Assembly (NCBI GenBank): GCA_024276805.1
Contig: JAJRWJ010000166.1
Span: 1 to 15,535 of the forward strand
Length of the DNA: 15,535 nt
Direction of reading: 5' to 3'
Source: Gammaproteobacteria bacterium
Lineage (GTDB): Bacteria; Pseudomonadota; Gammaproteobacteria; Methylococcales; Methylomonadaceae
Positions 7,409 to 14,958 of this stretch are shown piece by piece. The notes beneath the pieces are model-generated. The model saw only the letters and a program-made list of their open reading frames with translations, was not told where the DNA came from and made no database searches. Positions within the stretch are counted from its first letter, which is position 1. Each line of letters begins with the position of its first letter. Both the position numbers and the translations under genes were made by a program.

Positions 7409-9480
7409 AGAGCGTTTGCAGATGGTTTTCCAATCTTCAGATTACCACCAAGCTGCGCCTGGTGATCTGGCTGATCACGCTGACCGCGCTGGTCTTTACC
7501 GGCGCCCTGCTGATCACCAATACCCGGGTTGCCCTGCGCCATATCGTTGTCGAGCGTCTCACCACACAGGCCGATATCATCGCCGCCAACAGTACCGCCG
7601 CTTTGAGTTTTCAGGACCGCAACGCGGCTTATGAAACGCTCTCGGCGCTGAGCGTCGACAACGGCGTCATTGCCGCGGTAATTCTCGATGCTCATGGCGA
7701 ATTGTTCGCCGTCTACCCAGAAGGCAAGGAGCGTCTGGATAAATTTGCCACGCTGCAATCCTCTGACCATGTATTTACCCCAAGTGAATTATTTATCAAA
7801 AGACCGATATTGTTTTATGGTGAAATGATCGGCTTCGTCGGCATAGAGTACAGCAGGAAGCAGATGACCAGAGAACTCTGGCTGTCATCAGGCATCATTG
7901 TCCTGTTTCTTGTCGGTGCAGCATTCTCGGCATTCTTGATTACGGCCTTGCTGCAGCGGGGAATCACCAGACCGATACAGGAACTGGCGGCTCTTGCCGA
8001 CCGGGTGGCGAAAAAACAGGATTATTCGATCCGGGCGACCTGGTTGAGCAAGGATGAGATTGGCACCCTGGCGAAGCATTTCAATAAAATGCTCGGGCAA
8101 ATTCAAACCCGGGACAAAAGACTGGAGGCCTACAACCGGCACCTGGAGGAAATGGTCACCAGACGCACCGAACAGCTGGAAGACCTGAACCGCCAGCTCG
8201 AGCACAAGGCCCAGCATGATGTCCTGACGCAATTGCCAAATCGCGCCCTGTTTGAGGACCGCTTACAGCATGCCATTGTCCGGGCGGAAAGAAACCAGGA
8301 AAAAGTCGCGCTGCTGTTTGTCGATCTGGATCATTTCAAGCGCATCAACGATGCTTATGGCCATGAAGCTGGCGACCAGGTGCTGCTGCAGGTTGCCAGA
8401 ACACTGGAAAATTGTGTGCGCAGCGAGGACACGGTCGCCCGATTTGCCGGTGACGAATTCATTTTACTGCTCTCCGGCCTGAACTTCATGATCGATGTCA
8501 ACGTCGTCGCCGCGAAAATCGCCCTGGAAATGAGCAAGCCCATAGAATATAAATCCACGCCATTGAATATTTCCGCCAGTATCGGCGTCGCCGTTTATCC
8601 CGATGATGCGGCAAATGCCGAATTGCTGCTGAAAGCTGCCGATGTGGCCATGTATCATGCAAAAAACCAGGGCAGGAACCGTTACCAGTTCTATTCCAGT
8701 GAAATGAACATAAAAATCGGGGAACGCAAAAACCTGGAAACGGAATTGCTCAGGGCCATCGAAGAAAACCAACTGCTCCTGCTCTATCAGCCGGTCATGG
8801 ATCTGCGCACCGGTGCAATCGACAGCCTGGAGTCCCTGCTACGCTGGCAGCACCCGCGACTGGGCCTGCTGCCGCCGGCGAAATTCCTGCCCTATGCGGA
8901 AGAAAGCGGACTGATCAGCAAAATCGATCACTGGATGCTTTCCAATGTCTGCGTACAGGCAAAAGCCTGGGAGAAGCAGGGATCTCCGATTCACGTCAGG
9001 GTCAACCTGGCCATGCGGGACTTCCTGCGCAAGGAGTTTTTCGATTTGTTTTTTGATCTATTGCAAAAAAATGCCTTGTCAGCGGAACGAATTTCAGTGG
9101 AGATCAAGGAACATGTCCTGATGGACGAAACGCCGTTGACCGTTGAATTGCTGCAGATGCTGAGAAAATCCTGCATACAGCTGTCCGTCGATGATTTTGG
9201 CACCGGCTATTCGTCACTGTACGCACTGCAGCACTGCCCGGTGGATTTCGTCAAGATAGACGGGACCTATATCAATGAAATACATGACAATGAGGAAAAC
9301 GACATGATGATTCGCGCCATTGTCGCCATGGCCCACAGCCTGAATCTGACGGTCATTGCCGAAAGCGTGGAAAGTTATCCGCAGCTGGCCTACCTGAAAC
9401 AACTGGACTGCGAACTGGCGCAGGGTTATCTGTTTTACAAGCCGATGCCCAGGGAACAGGTGGAAAAGCTGATTCTGTAA
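7405..9480 (+). CDS. Membrane c-di-GMP enzyme: CHASE8-HAMP-GGDEF-EAL (YfiN-like with added EAL)
   Basis: This 691-residue protein starts with a transmembrane helix at about 17-38. A periplasmic CHASE8-like region follows at about 45-155 (QADIIAANSTAALSFQDRNA), then a second helix at about 160-182 and a HAMP domain at about 183-235. A charged coiled coil at about 235-268 leads to GGDEF at about 268-430 and EAL at about 445-690. The GGDEF signature is AGDEF (348-352), a variant compatible with cyclase activity, and the inhibitory RxxD site is present (RSED, 339-342). EAL metal and catalytic positions all appear kept: Glu476 (in ESL), Asn534, Glu566, Asp596-Asp597, Lys617, Glu653 and Gln673. The protein should make and/or degrade c-di-GMP under periplasmic control by the YfiR protein encoded just upstream. 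A strong GGGGGAAG site precedes the start. Classical YfiN is shorter and lacks EAL. Confidence 0.93.
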   Translation: MKSVCRWFSNLQITTKLRLVIWLITLTALVFTGALLITNTRVALRHIVVERLTTQADIIAANSTAALSFQDRNAAYETLSALSVDNGVIAAVILDAHGELFAVYPEGKERLDKFATLQSSDHVFTPSELFIKRPILFYGEMIGFVGIEYSRKQMTRELWLSSGIIVLFLVGAAFSAFLITALLQRGITRPIQELAALADRVAKKQDYSIRATWLSKDEIGTLAKHFNKMLGQIQTRDKRLEAYNRHLEEMVTRRTEQLEDLNRQLEHKAQHDVLTQLPNRALFEDRLQHAIVRAERNQEKVALLFVDLDHFKRINDAYGHEAGDQVLLQVARTLENCVRSEDTVARFAGDEFILLLSGLNFMIDVNVVAAKIALEMSKPIEYKSTPLNISASIGVAVYPDDAANAELLLKAADVAMYHAKNQGRNRYQFYSSEMNIKIGERKNLETELLRAIEENQLLLLYQPVMDLRTGAIDSLESLLRWQHPRLGLLPPAKFLPYAEESGLISKIDHWMLSNVCVQAKAWEKQGSPIHVRVNLAMRDFLRKEFFDLFFDLLQKNALSAERISVEIKEHVLMDETPLTVELLQMLRKSCIQLSVDDFGTGYSSLYALQHCPVDFVKIDGTYINEIHDNEENDMMIRAIVAMAHSLNLTVIAESVESYPQLAYLKQLDCELAQGYLFYKPMPREQVEKLIL

Positions 9481-9561
9481 CCTGCCGGCAGCCATAAATC
9501 ATCATCCATTAGAAAAACCGTAGCAGAAAGCACAGTCTCATGCGCCGGAAACAGGCCAAAT

Positions 9562-9588
9562 GGCGGATGGCGCTGCGCTTATCCTGCC
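9562..9588. repeat. Imperfect extragenic palindrome of a second family
   Basis: GGCGGAT (9562-9568) faces ATCCTGCC (9581-9588) with one bulge, and the interior holds GCGC-T-GCGC. The sequence continues with TAC, as in common bacterial extragenic palindromes of the form GGCGGAT...ATCCGCCTAC. It is unlike the REP family elsewhere in the window. Its place after the operon may give transcript-end stability. Confidence 0.5.
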
Positions 9589-9610
9589 TACAGCCACATG
9601 CGTAAACGGG

Positions 9611-9678
9611 GAAATCGCGGCTGAAGCCGCTCCTACGATACGCCCAGCCCGTGTAGGAGCGGCTTCAGCCGCGACTTC
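9611..9678. repeat. REP doublet (REPIN-like) between convergent genes
   Basis: A 26-nt arm (9611-9636) and its inverse (9653-9678) match at all but one position around a 16-nt loop. The arms carry the same core as the array at 751-1497, in the same inward arrangement but with a shorter loop. It ends 21 bp before the stop of the leftward TPR gene and follows the rightward GGDEF-EAL gene by 130 bp. Confidence 0.92.
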
Positions 9679-9699
9679 ACAACTGCGACAACTGTTTGA

Positions 9700-10431
9700 T
9701 CAACCGTCCTTCGCTGCCGACTGCTCCTTGCCAGCGGTGTTCTGTGCTTCCTCTTCCTGTCCTTCTGACTCTCCGCTGGCGCTTTCAGCCTCTGCGGAAG
9801 AGCTGTCAGCAGCCTCCTCGACTTGCGGGGCGCTCAGGGATTCCATAAAGGCAGCGAACCACGCTTCGCCCTGGACATTGCCCAGATCGGAATCATTGAC
9901 AATATCCTGCTCATCCGGCAGGTTGCCGTGCTCCCGCGCCTTTTGCAGCGCCTCCTGACACTGCTCCGGAGCATTTCTGACACTGTACAGGCAGGCCAGA
10001 TTATAGGAGGCGCAGCCTGCCTGTATGGATTCGGCCAGCAAAAATTTTTCCAGCGCCAGGGTGTATAATTGATCCTCGGCGTCAACCGCTGTGGCCCGGG
10101 CCAGTTCCATCAACGTCACCCCCCAGTCGATTGCCGCCCCCATATGTTTGGGATGGGCAGTCATACAGAAGGAAAATTTATCATTGGCCTCCTGCAACAG
10201 CTTTACCGCTGCATCGGTGTCTTTCGATTTTGCCTGATGCAGGAGCGTATACCCCCAATTGTACAATGCATCCACCAGCAGGGGATCGCCAACGATCACC
10301 TCCTGATAGCCGCGATAGGCTTCCCTGAACAGCATATCGGCATCTTTTCCGGTACTTTTCCGGGCGGCTTCGGATTGTTTGATGGCGGATTTCAATTTGG
10401 ATTTTTTTACCAGCGAACTCAACAGCGACAT
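9700..10431 (-). CDS. TPR-like repeat protein with acidic tail, function unknown
   Basis: The preferred start at 10431 (MSLLSSLVKKSK) gives 243 residues and has AAGAGGAAG just upstream; an upstream ATG at 10467 would add 12 residues. After a basic N-terminus the protein is helical with tetratricopeptide-like spacing: MLFREAYRGYQEVIVGDPLLVDALYNWGYTLL, then AAIDWGVTLMELA, then ALEKFLLAESIQAGCASYNLACLYS. The last ~45 residues are Glu/Ser/Ala-rich and probably disordered. There is no signal peptide or membrane segment, so it is likely a cytoplasmic protein-binding scaffold. I do not recognise a specific family. It follows the hydroxylase gene on the same strand by 148 bp with possible terminators between, so it may have its own promoter; TGGTATGCT (complement of 10474-10482) is an extended -10 candidate. 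Confidence 0.75.
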   Translation of the reverse strand: MSLLSSLVKKSKLKSAIKQSEAARKSTGKDADMLFREAYRGYQEVIVGDPLLVDALYNWGYTLLHQAKSKDTDAAVKLLQEANDKFSFCMTAHPKHMGAAIDWGVTLMELARATAVDAEDQLYTLALEKFLLAESIQAGCASYNLACLYSVRNAPEQCQEALQKAREHGNLPDEQDIVNDSDLGNVQGEAWFAAFMESLSAPQVEEAADSSSAEAESASGESEGQEEEAQNTAGKEQSAAKDG

Positions 10432-10504
10432 GTTTCTTCCTCTTGATTGATGATGTTTGGATTGCACCGGTACAGCATACCAGTTCAGACCGGCAACCGG
10501 AATG

Positions 10505-10530
10505 AAAAACCGTGCCTGATTTCTTCAGGC
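10505..10530 (-). terminator. Candidate intrinsic terminator upstream of the TPR gene
   Basis: Read leftward, GCCTGA-AGAAA-TCAGGC is followed after ACGG by five T residues. The six-pair stem is short and the T-run is offset by four bases. A second small dyad (TTCGC-TAC-GCGAA, 10531-10543) abuts it. Confidence 0.4.
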
Positions 10531-10563
10531 TTCGCTACGCGAAACCATACTAAAACCCTCACT

Positions 10564-10584
10564 GCTGAGCGCCCCCTGCTCAGC
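10564..10584 (-). terminator. Hairpin overlapping the hydroxylase stop codon
   Basis: GCTGAGC (10564-10570) and GCTCAGC (10578-10584) form a perfect 7-bp stem that includes the TGA stop at 10580-10582. Read leftward it is followed by AGTGAGGGTTTT, so the T-run is weak and offset; it may protect the transcript end rather than terminate. Confidence 0.3.
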
Positions 10585-11371
10585 GTCTGCGCAGCGCCCT
10601 GAAGGGCAGCAACAGCAATCTTCCAAAGGTCAATTCCGAGCGCCGACGGAAAGACGCCAGACCAATGTCCATCACCCTGTGCGGCTTCGCCGGCGCCGTG
10701 CGGTAGGTTCTGCATAGCCTGTCCCAACAGGAAATGGAGAAGCCATAATTACTATCGGTTTCCACCGGTATCGTCGAGTGATGGATGCGGTGCATATCCG
10801 GCGTCACCAGCAGCCAGCGCAATTTCCTGTCGATGGCCGGAGCAATATAGACGTTGCTGTGGTTGAAGATCGCGCAGCCATTGAGAATGATTTCAAAGGC
10901 AATGACGGCAAGCGGATCTGCGCCAATCAGGGTAATGCAGAAAATTTTGTAGGCCATCGAGACAATGATCTCCAGCGGATGAAAGCGAATCGCCGTGGTC
11001 GCATCGAAATCCAGATCGGTATGATGAATCTGGTGCAGACGCCACAGCAGAGACCATTTGTGCGACAGGACATGCTGGCCATAGATGGCAAAATCCAGAA
11101 ACAGCAGGGTAATCAGAAAGGCCAGCCAGTGCGGAACCACCATCAAGTTGAGCAGCCCCCAGGAGTTCGCCGCGGCGGTGAATGCGCTTTGATAGGCAAT
11201 GCCCCCCGCAACAATACGCAGCAGGCTGCTGTTGAGCAGACCCAGTCCCAGATTGATTGGCCAGCGCTGGATCCGGCGCAATTGCAACTTACGCCGGGGA
11301 CGTAAAAATTCCCAGCCGATCATGATCAGCAGGATGCCGAAAAAGGCGCTCAGTCGGATGATGGCTTCCAT
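10580..11371 (-). CDS. Sterol desaturase / fatty acid hydroxylase family membrane protein
   Basis: This 263-residue integral membrane protein has the three histidine clusters of the di-iron fatty acid hydroxylase superfamily: HVLSH at 100-104, HQIHH at 113-117 and HRIHH at 194-198, with a further His at 171 (FNHSN). Hydrophobic helices lie at about 3-20, 40-60, 80-98 and 135-168. The C-terminus is short and basic, ending RRR. Family members hydroxylate or desaturate lipids such as sterols, carotenoids or fatty acids at the membrane; the substrate is not evident. The start is supported by AAGGA six bases before the ATG. The REP-bounded segment begins only 22 bp upstream, so the promoter either lies within or beyond it; TATATATA immediately upstream is too close to be an ordinary -10 for a leadered transcript. 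Confidence 0.9.
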   Translation of the reverse strand: MEAIIRLSAFFGILLIMIGWEFLRPRRKLQLRRIQRWPINLGLGLLNSSLLRIVAGGIAYQSAFTAAANSWGLLNLMVVPHWLAFLITLLFLDFAIYGQHVLSHKWSLLWRLHQIHHTDLDFDATTAIRFHPLEIIVSMAYKIFCITLIGADPLAVIAFEIILNGCAIFNHSNVYIAPAIDRKLRWLLVTPDMHRIHHSTIPVETDSNYGFSISCWDRLCRTYRTAPAKPHRVMDIGLASFRRRSELTFGRLLLLPFRALRRR

Positions 11372-11393
11372 GGGGTTCCTTTGCTATATATAC

Positions 11394-11650
11394 CTGTAGG
11401 AGCGGCTTCAGCCGCGATTTCAACAAGGCCCGGGACAATGCGGTTCCTTAATACGTACAAAATTCAGCCAAATATAAGCACAGTCATAGCAGCAAGGATG
11501 CCGGTATCCAGAGCACAGGAATGCGCCCCCCCACAACTGTGGATACCGAACTTTCATCCTTGTGTCTGACTGAAAGCCAAGGGCATTCAGAATACGCTTT
11601 GTTTTGTATGGCCTGCAAGGTTGAAGTCGCGGCTGAAGCCGCTCCTACAG
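11394..11650. repeat. 257-bp segment bounded by inverted 31-nt REP sequences
   Basis: 11394-11424 reads CTGTAGGAGCGGCTTCAGCC and onward; 11620-11650 is its reverse complement with one mismatch. The REPs point the opposite way round from those in the short doublet at 9611-9678, so the CTGTAG ends lie outermost. No target-site duplication is clear (left flank TATATATAC, right flank TATTCGATG), and no transposase gene is present. The segment occupies nearly the whole gap between the SNF2 helicase stop and the hydroxylase start. Small reading frames in it are not convincing genes. It could be a non-autonomous mobile element or simply two independently placed REPs. Confidence 0.75.
11493..11562. 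repeat. Long interrupted dyad inside the REP-bounded segment
   Basis: CAAGGATG-cc-GGTATCCA (11493-11510) pairs with TGGATACC-gaacttt-CATCCTTG (11540-11562), 16 base pairs with an asymmetric internal loop and a 29-nt apical loop containing a run of seven C. Strong enough to be a structured RNA or cruciform; no protein-coding sense is seen. Confidence 0.75.
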
Positions 11651-11666
11651 TATTCGATGAGCCAAG

Positions 11667-14600
11667 CTACTCCAGCGGTTCGAACAAGGCATCCAGATCC
11701 TCGGCACTGAGCTGCAAGGTTTTTTCTTTACCATCATCCTGATAGACACTTTCCGCCAGCTGACGTTTTTTTTCCTGCATGGCCAGAATCTTTTCTTCCA
11801 CGGTATTTTCGGTGATCAATTTATACACGAAGACCGGCTTGTCCTGACCGATGCGGTGCGCGCGATCGCTGGCCTGGCTTTCCACCGCGGGGTTCCACCA
11901 GGGATCATAGATAATCACGGTATCCGCCTCGGTCAGATTCAGACCGACCCCCCCGGCCTTCAGGCTGATCAGGAACACATCGACCTCACCGCTGCGAAAA
12001 CTGTCGATGGCCCGCTCCCGATAGCGGGTTTGCCCGGTCAGTTTGCTATAGCTGATGTCACGCTCCCGCAGCTGGCCTTCGATCAGCGTCAGCATGCGCG
12101 TAAACTGGGAAAACAGCAGGATACGCCGTCCTTCCTCGAGCAATTCGGGCAACAGCTCCATGAGCAGGTCCAGCTTTGCCGATTCCTTGATGTTCTGCGC
12201 CTGCTTGAGGCTCAGCGTACGTGGATCACAGCAAGTCTGGCGCAGCTTCAGCAGGGCATCCAGAATCGTGATGTGACTGCGCGACAGGCCCTTGTTGGCG
12301 ATACTCTCGCGGACTTTTTTCTCCATGCTCAGACGGATACTTTCATACAGCGCGGACTGTTTTTCATAGAGTGGCACGGAGCGGATAATTTCCGTTTTTG
12401 GCGGCAGCTCTGCAGCCACTTCCAGCTTGCTGCGGCGCAGCATGAACGGCTTGATACGGCGCACCAGCCTGCCGCTTTGCCGGGAATCTCCCTGTTTTTC
12501 TATCGGGTTGCGGTAAATTTTCTTGAACTGCTTCTGGCTGCCAAGAAATCCCGGCATCAAAAAATCAAACTGCGCCCATAGTTCTCCCAGGTGATTTTCC
12601 ATCGGTGTTCCGGTGATGCAGAGACGATGCGCCGCATCGATTTTTCTTATGATCCGGGCCGCCTTGGCACGGGGGTTTTTGACGATCTGCGCTTCATCCA
12701 GAATCAGATAATGATAGGTATGGCTCAACAGGGCCTGTTCGTCTCTGGGCAGTAGTGGATACGTGGTCAGAATCAGATCGTAGTCCGGCAAAGAATCGAA
12801 AAACCTGCTGCGTTCAGGCCCCTGCAGAACCAATACCCGTAGGTCCGGGGTAAAGCGCTCGGCTTCCCGGCGCCAGTTGCCCATCAGACTGGTCGGAGCG
12901 ATGACCAGGCAGGGCGCCGTCATGCGCCCCGCATCCTTTTCCAGCAGCAGGTGGGCCAGTGTCTGTACGGTTTTTCCCAGACCCATGTCGTCGGCAAGTA
13001 TGCCATTGAGTGCATATTCACGCAAAAACTGCAGCCAGTTCAAGCCCTGTTGCTGATAGTTGCGTAATTCGGTCTGCAGGCCGGCCGGGGCGGGGACTTC
13101 CCGTATGCCGGAAAAGTTCTTGATTTTCCGCCCGAGTTCAAGCAGCGCTTCCCCTCCGTTCAGAGAAAAGAGCCCTTCGGTATGAGTCTCGATATCCGCG
13201 AGGCTGGCGGCATCGTAGCGCGACAGGCGCAGTGCCCCCCCGGGTGTTTCACTGCTTCGGTCGAACAGCTCGAAAAGGATGTCCAGAAAGGGTTGTATCT
13301 TTTTTCCCGGCAGGGACAGGTACTTGTGCTGGTCCGTGGGAATGACCACCGTTTCCGGCAGCTGCTCGGGGTCGAACTCATCCAGCACCTCCAGTATCAG
13401 TGGCAGCAATGGCACCGTTTTGCCATCGATCTGAACATTGAACTGAATCTCGAACCAGTCGTTGTCGCTGGTCTCGATTTCCGCATCCCAGGCTTCCACT
13501 TCCTGAAAGTCCAGCAGGAAACTCGAATCGACAGTGATCTGCCAGCCCAGCTGCCGCAGTTCCGGCACTTGCCGGTCAATGAATTCCCGCCAGCGTTCGA
13601 TGCTTTGCAGCTCTGACCCGGTGACCGGGCTGCAAAAAGTCATTTTCTCGTTGCTCTGCTCCCGAAACAGAACGAATCCCTGCTGTATCAGCAGTTTCAC
13701 ATTGCGCTGCTCCTCTTCGATATGCCGCTGGATACGGAAAAAGCCACTTTCAGATTTGACCACCACCTGCTGCTCCTTGAGCAGCGGCGAAGTTTCCCAG
13801 TCACCATAGAGAAACGAAAGTCCCATGTAATACTGGTACTGATCTTGCGACTGGACGCCATACAGCGACAGTACCGGTTGCGGTTGCAGGTTGCCGACCT
13901 CCGTGATCTCTATCTGACGGGGCGGCGGCAGGTGCAGGCCGGCGTGCTCGATGATCAGCCGTTCACTGAACTGCTCGGTATATTCAGCCGGAACCTCGGG
14001 AAGGGAAAGAATTTTCTGCAATTGCCCATAGCTGACCTCGAAATCGGCCAGAGGTCCCAGAACAGCCTCGCGCGCATCCAGATAGACAGGTGGATCGGTG
14101 AGCAGCAGCATGGCCTCTGGTTCTATCTGCAGGCGCAGGCGGTGATTTCCGTGGGCATCACTGCTCCAGACGAAGCGATGCGTTCGTTCTTCGCCAATGC
14201 GAAGCGGCGCTTGCTCATGAGTCTTCCAGAACAGCCGTCCGGTCTGCAGCATCCTGGTTACCGCCAGATAGCCGGTGGTGCCGGTAAAAACCGGGCTGCC
14301 TTGATAGCTGCCGGCCAACACGGAAAGCAGCTTGCCGATTTCACGGTCCTCTGAGTCGATGAAGGAATGACCGGTATAAGCGAATTGCAGACTGCTGACC
14401 GAGGCCTTCCGCCCCTTGGCCAGGCCGCCGGCCTGCTTTTCCCAGGTAACGACCAACTCCACGGAAAATTCGTGTTGCTGGCGGCCGGGTTTCAGCAGGT
14501 AGGCGATGAATTCATGTACGGGTACTGCCGACAGCGCCCGTTCACTGTCTTCGACATGCAAATTGTCCAGCCATGTCATACAGGCCGGTGTGCTGGCATC

Positions 14601-14930
14601 GCCAATCTTACCAGGATTTTTGTCCCGTACCTGGAAGGCCAGACAGGCGGCGGCAACATGCTTGCAGTCGATGGCCACCGGGCAGGTGCAGGTGCCATCG
14701 ATGTCCGCGGAGGTATAATTGGGACTCCAGGTGATGCTCACCAGCTGTTGATAAGGGTTCCGCTTTGTACCGGCGACACTGGAGCGAAACACCACATGGT
14801 GATCCGCTTCCTCCATTATCTCCAGGGACAAAACCTTGCCCTGCTTGAAATAGTCGCGGCCCCGGAGGAAATAAGTCTCTCCACAGGCATAGCGGATGTC
14901 AGAACGCAGCAGCTTCTTTATTTCAATCAT
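11667..14930 (-). CDS. SNF2-family DEAD/DEAH helicase with N-terminal SWIM zinc finger
   Basis: This 1087-residue protein is a bacterial SWI2/SNF2 ATPase. A SWIM zinc finger is at 81-91 (CTCPVAIDCKH; Cys81, Cys83, Cys89, His91). A long middle region (about 100-610) is the variable segment usual in this family. The ATPase core follows: motif I DDMGLGKT 647-654, Ia VIAPTSLMGNW from 677, II DEAQ 745-748, III TGTPMEN 773-779, IV ILLFSQF from 937, V KAGGVGLNL from 991, VI SDRAHRIGQ 1021-1029. All motifs look intact, so it should be an ATP-driven DNA translocase; the bacterial role is generally unclear. An in-frame stop lies shortly upstream, so ATG 14930 is the longest start, though it lacks a good binding site. 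It follows the recombinase-like gene by 28 bp on the same strand, suggesting co-transcription and perhaps coupled translation. Confidence 0.95.
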   Translation of the reverse strand: MIEIKKLLRSDIRYACGETYFLRGRDYFKQGKVLSLEIMEEADHHVVFRSSVAGTKRNPYQQLVSITWSPNYTSADIDGTCTCPVAIDCKHVAAACLAFQVRDKNPGKIGDASTPACMTWLDNLHVEDSERALSAVPVHEFIAYLLKPGRQQHEFSVELVVTWEKQAGGLAKGRKASVSSLQFAYTGHSFIDSEDREIGKLLSVLAGSYQGSPVFTGTTGYLAVTRMLQTGRLFWKTHEQAPLRIGEERTHRFVWSSDAHGNHRLRLQIEPEAMLLLTDPPVYLDAREAVLGPLADFEVSYGQLQKILSLPEVPAEYTEQFSERLIIEHAGLHLPPPRQIEITEVGNLQPQPVLSLYGVQSQDQYQYYMGLSFLYGDWETSPLLKEQQVVVKSESGFFRIQRHIEEEQRNVKLLIQQGFVLFREQSNEKMTFCSPVTGSELQSIERWREFIDRQVPELRQLGWQITVDSSFLLDFQEVEAWDAEIETSDNDWFEIQFNVQIDGKTVPLLPLILEVLDEFDPEQLPETVVIPTDQHKYLSLPGKKIQPFLDILFELFDRSSETPGGALRLSRYDAASLADIETHTEGLFSLNGGEALLELGRKIKNFSGIREVPAPAGLQTELRNYQQQGLNWLQFLREYALNGILADDMGLGKTVQTLAHLLLEKDAGRMTAPCLVIAPTSLMGNWRREAERFTPDLRVLVLQGPERSRFFDSLPDYDLILTTYPLLPRDEQALLSHTYHYLILDEAQIVKNPRAKAARIIRKIDAAHRLCITGTPMENHLGELWAQFDFLMPGFLGSQKQFKKIYRNPIEKQGDSRQSGRLVRRIKPFMLRRSKLEVAAELPPKTEIIRSVPLYEKQSALYESIRLSMEKKVRESIANKGLSRSHITILDALLKLRQTCCDPRTLSLKQAQNIKESAKLDLLMELLPELLEEGRRILLFSQFTRMLTLIEGQLRERDISYSKLTGQTRYRERAIDSFRSGEVDVFLISLKAGGVGLNLTEADTVIIYDPWWNPAVESQASDRAHRIGQDKPVFVYKLITENTVEEKILAMQEKKRQLAESVYQDDGKEKTLQLSAEDLDALFEPLE

Positions 14931-14958
14931 GACGAGGATAGGGAATAATCATTGAAAA

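Noticed and set aside
11856..14948. Plus-strand open frames opposite the SNF2 helicase
   Set aside because: Shadows of the helicase gene; no motifs or binding sites of their own.
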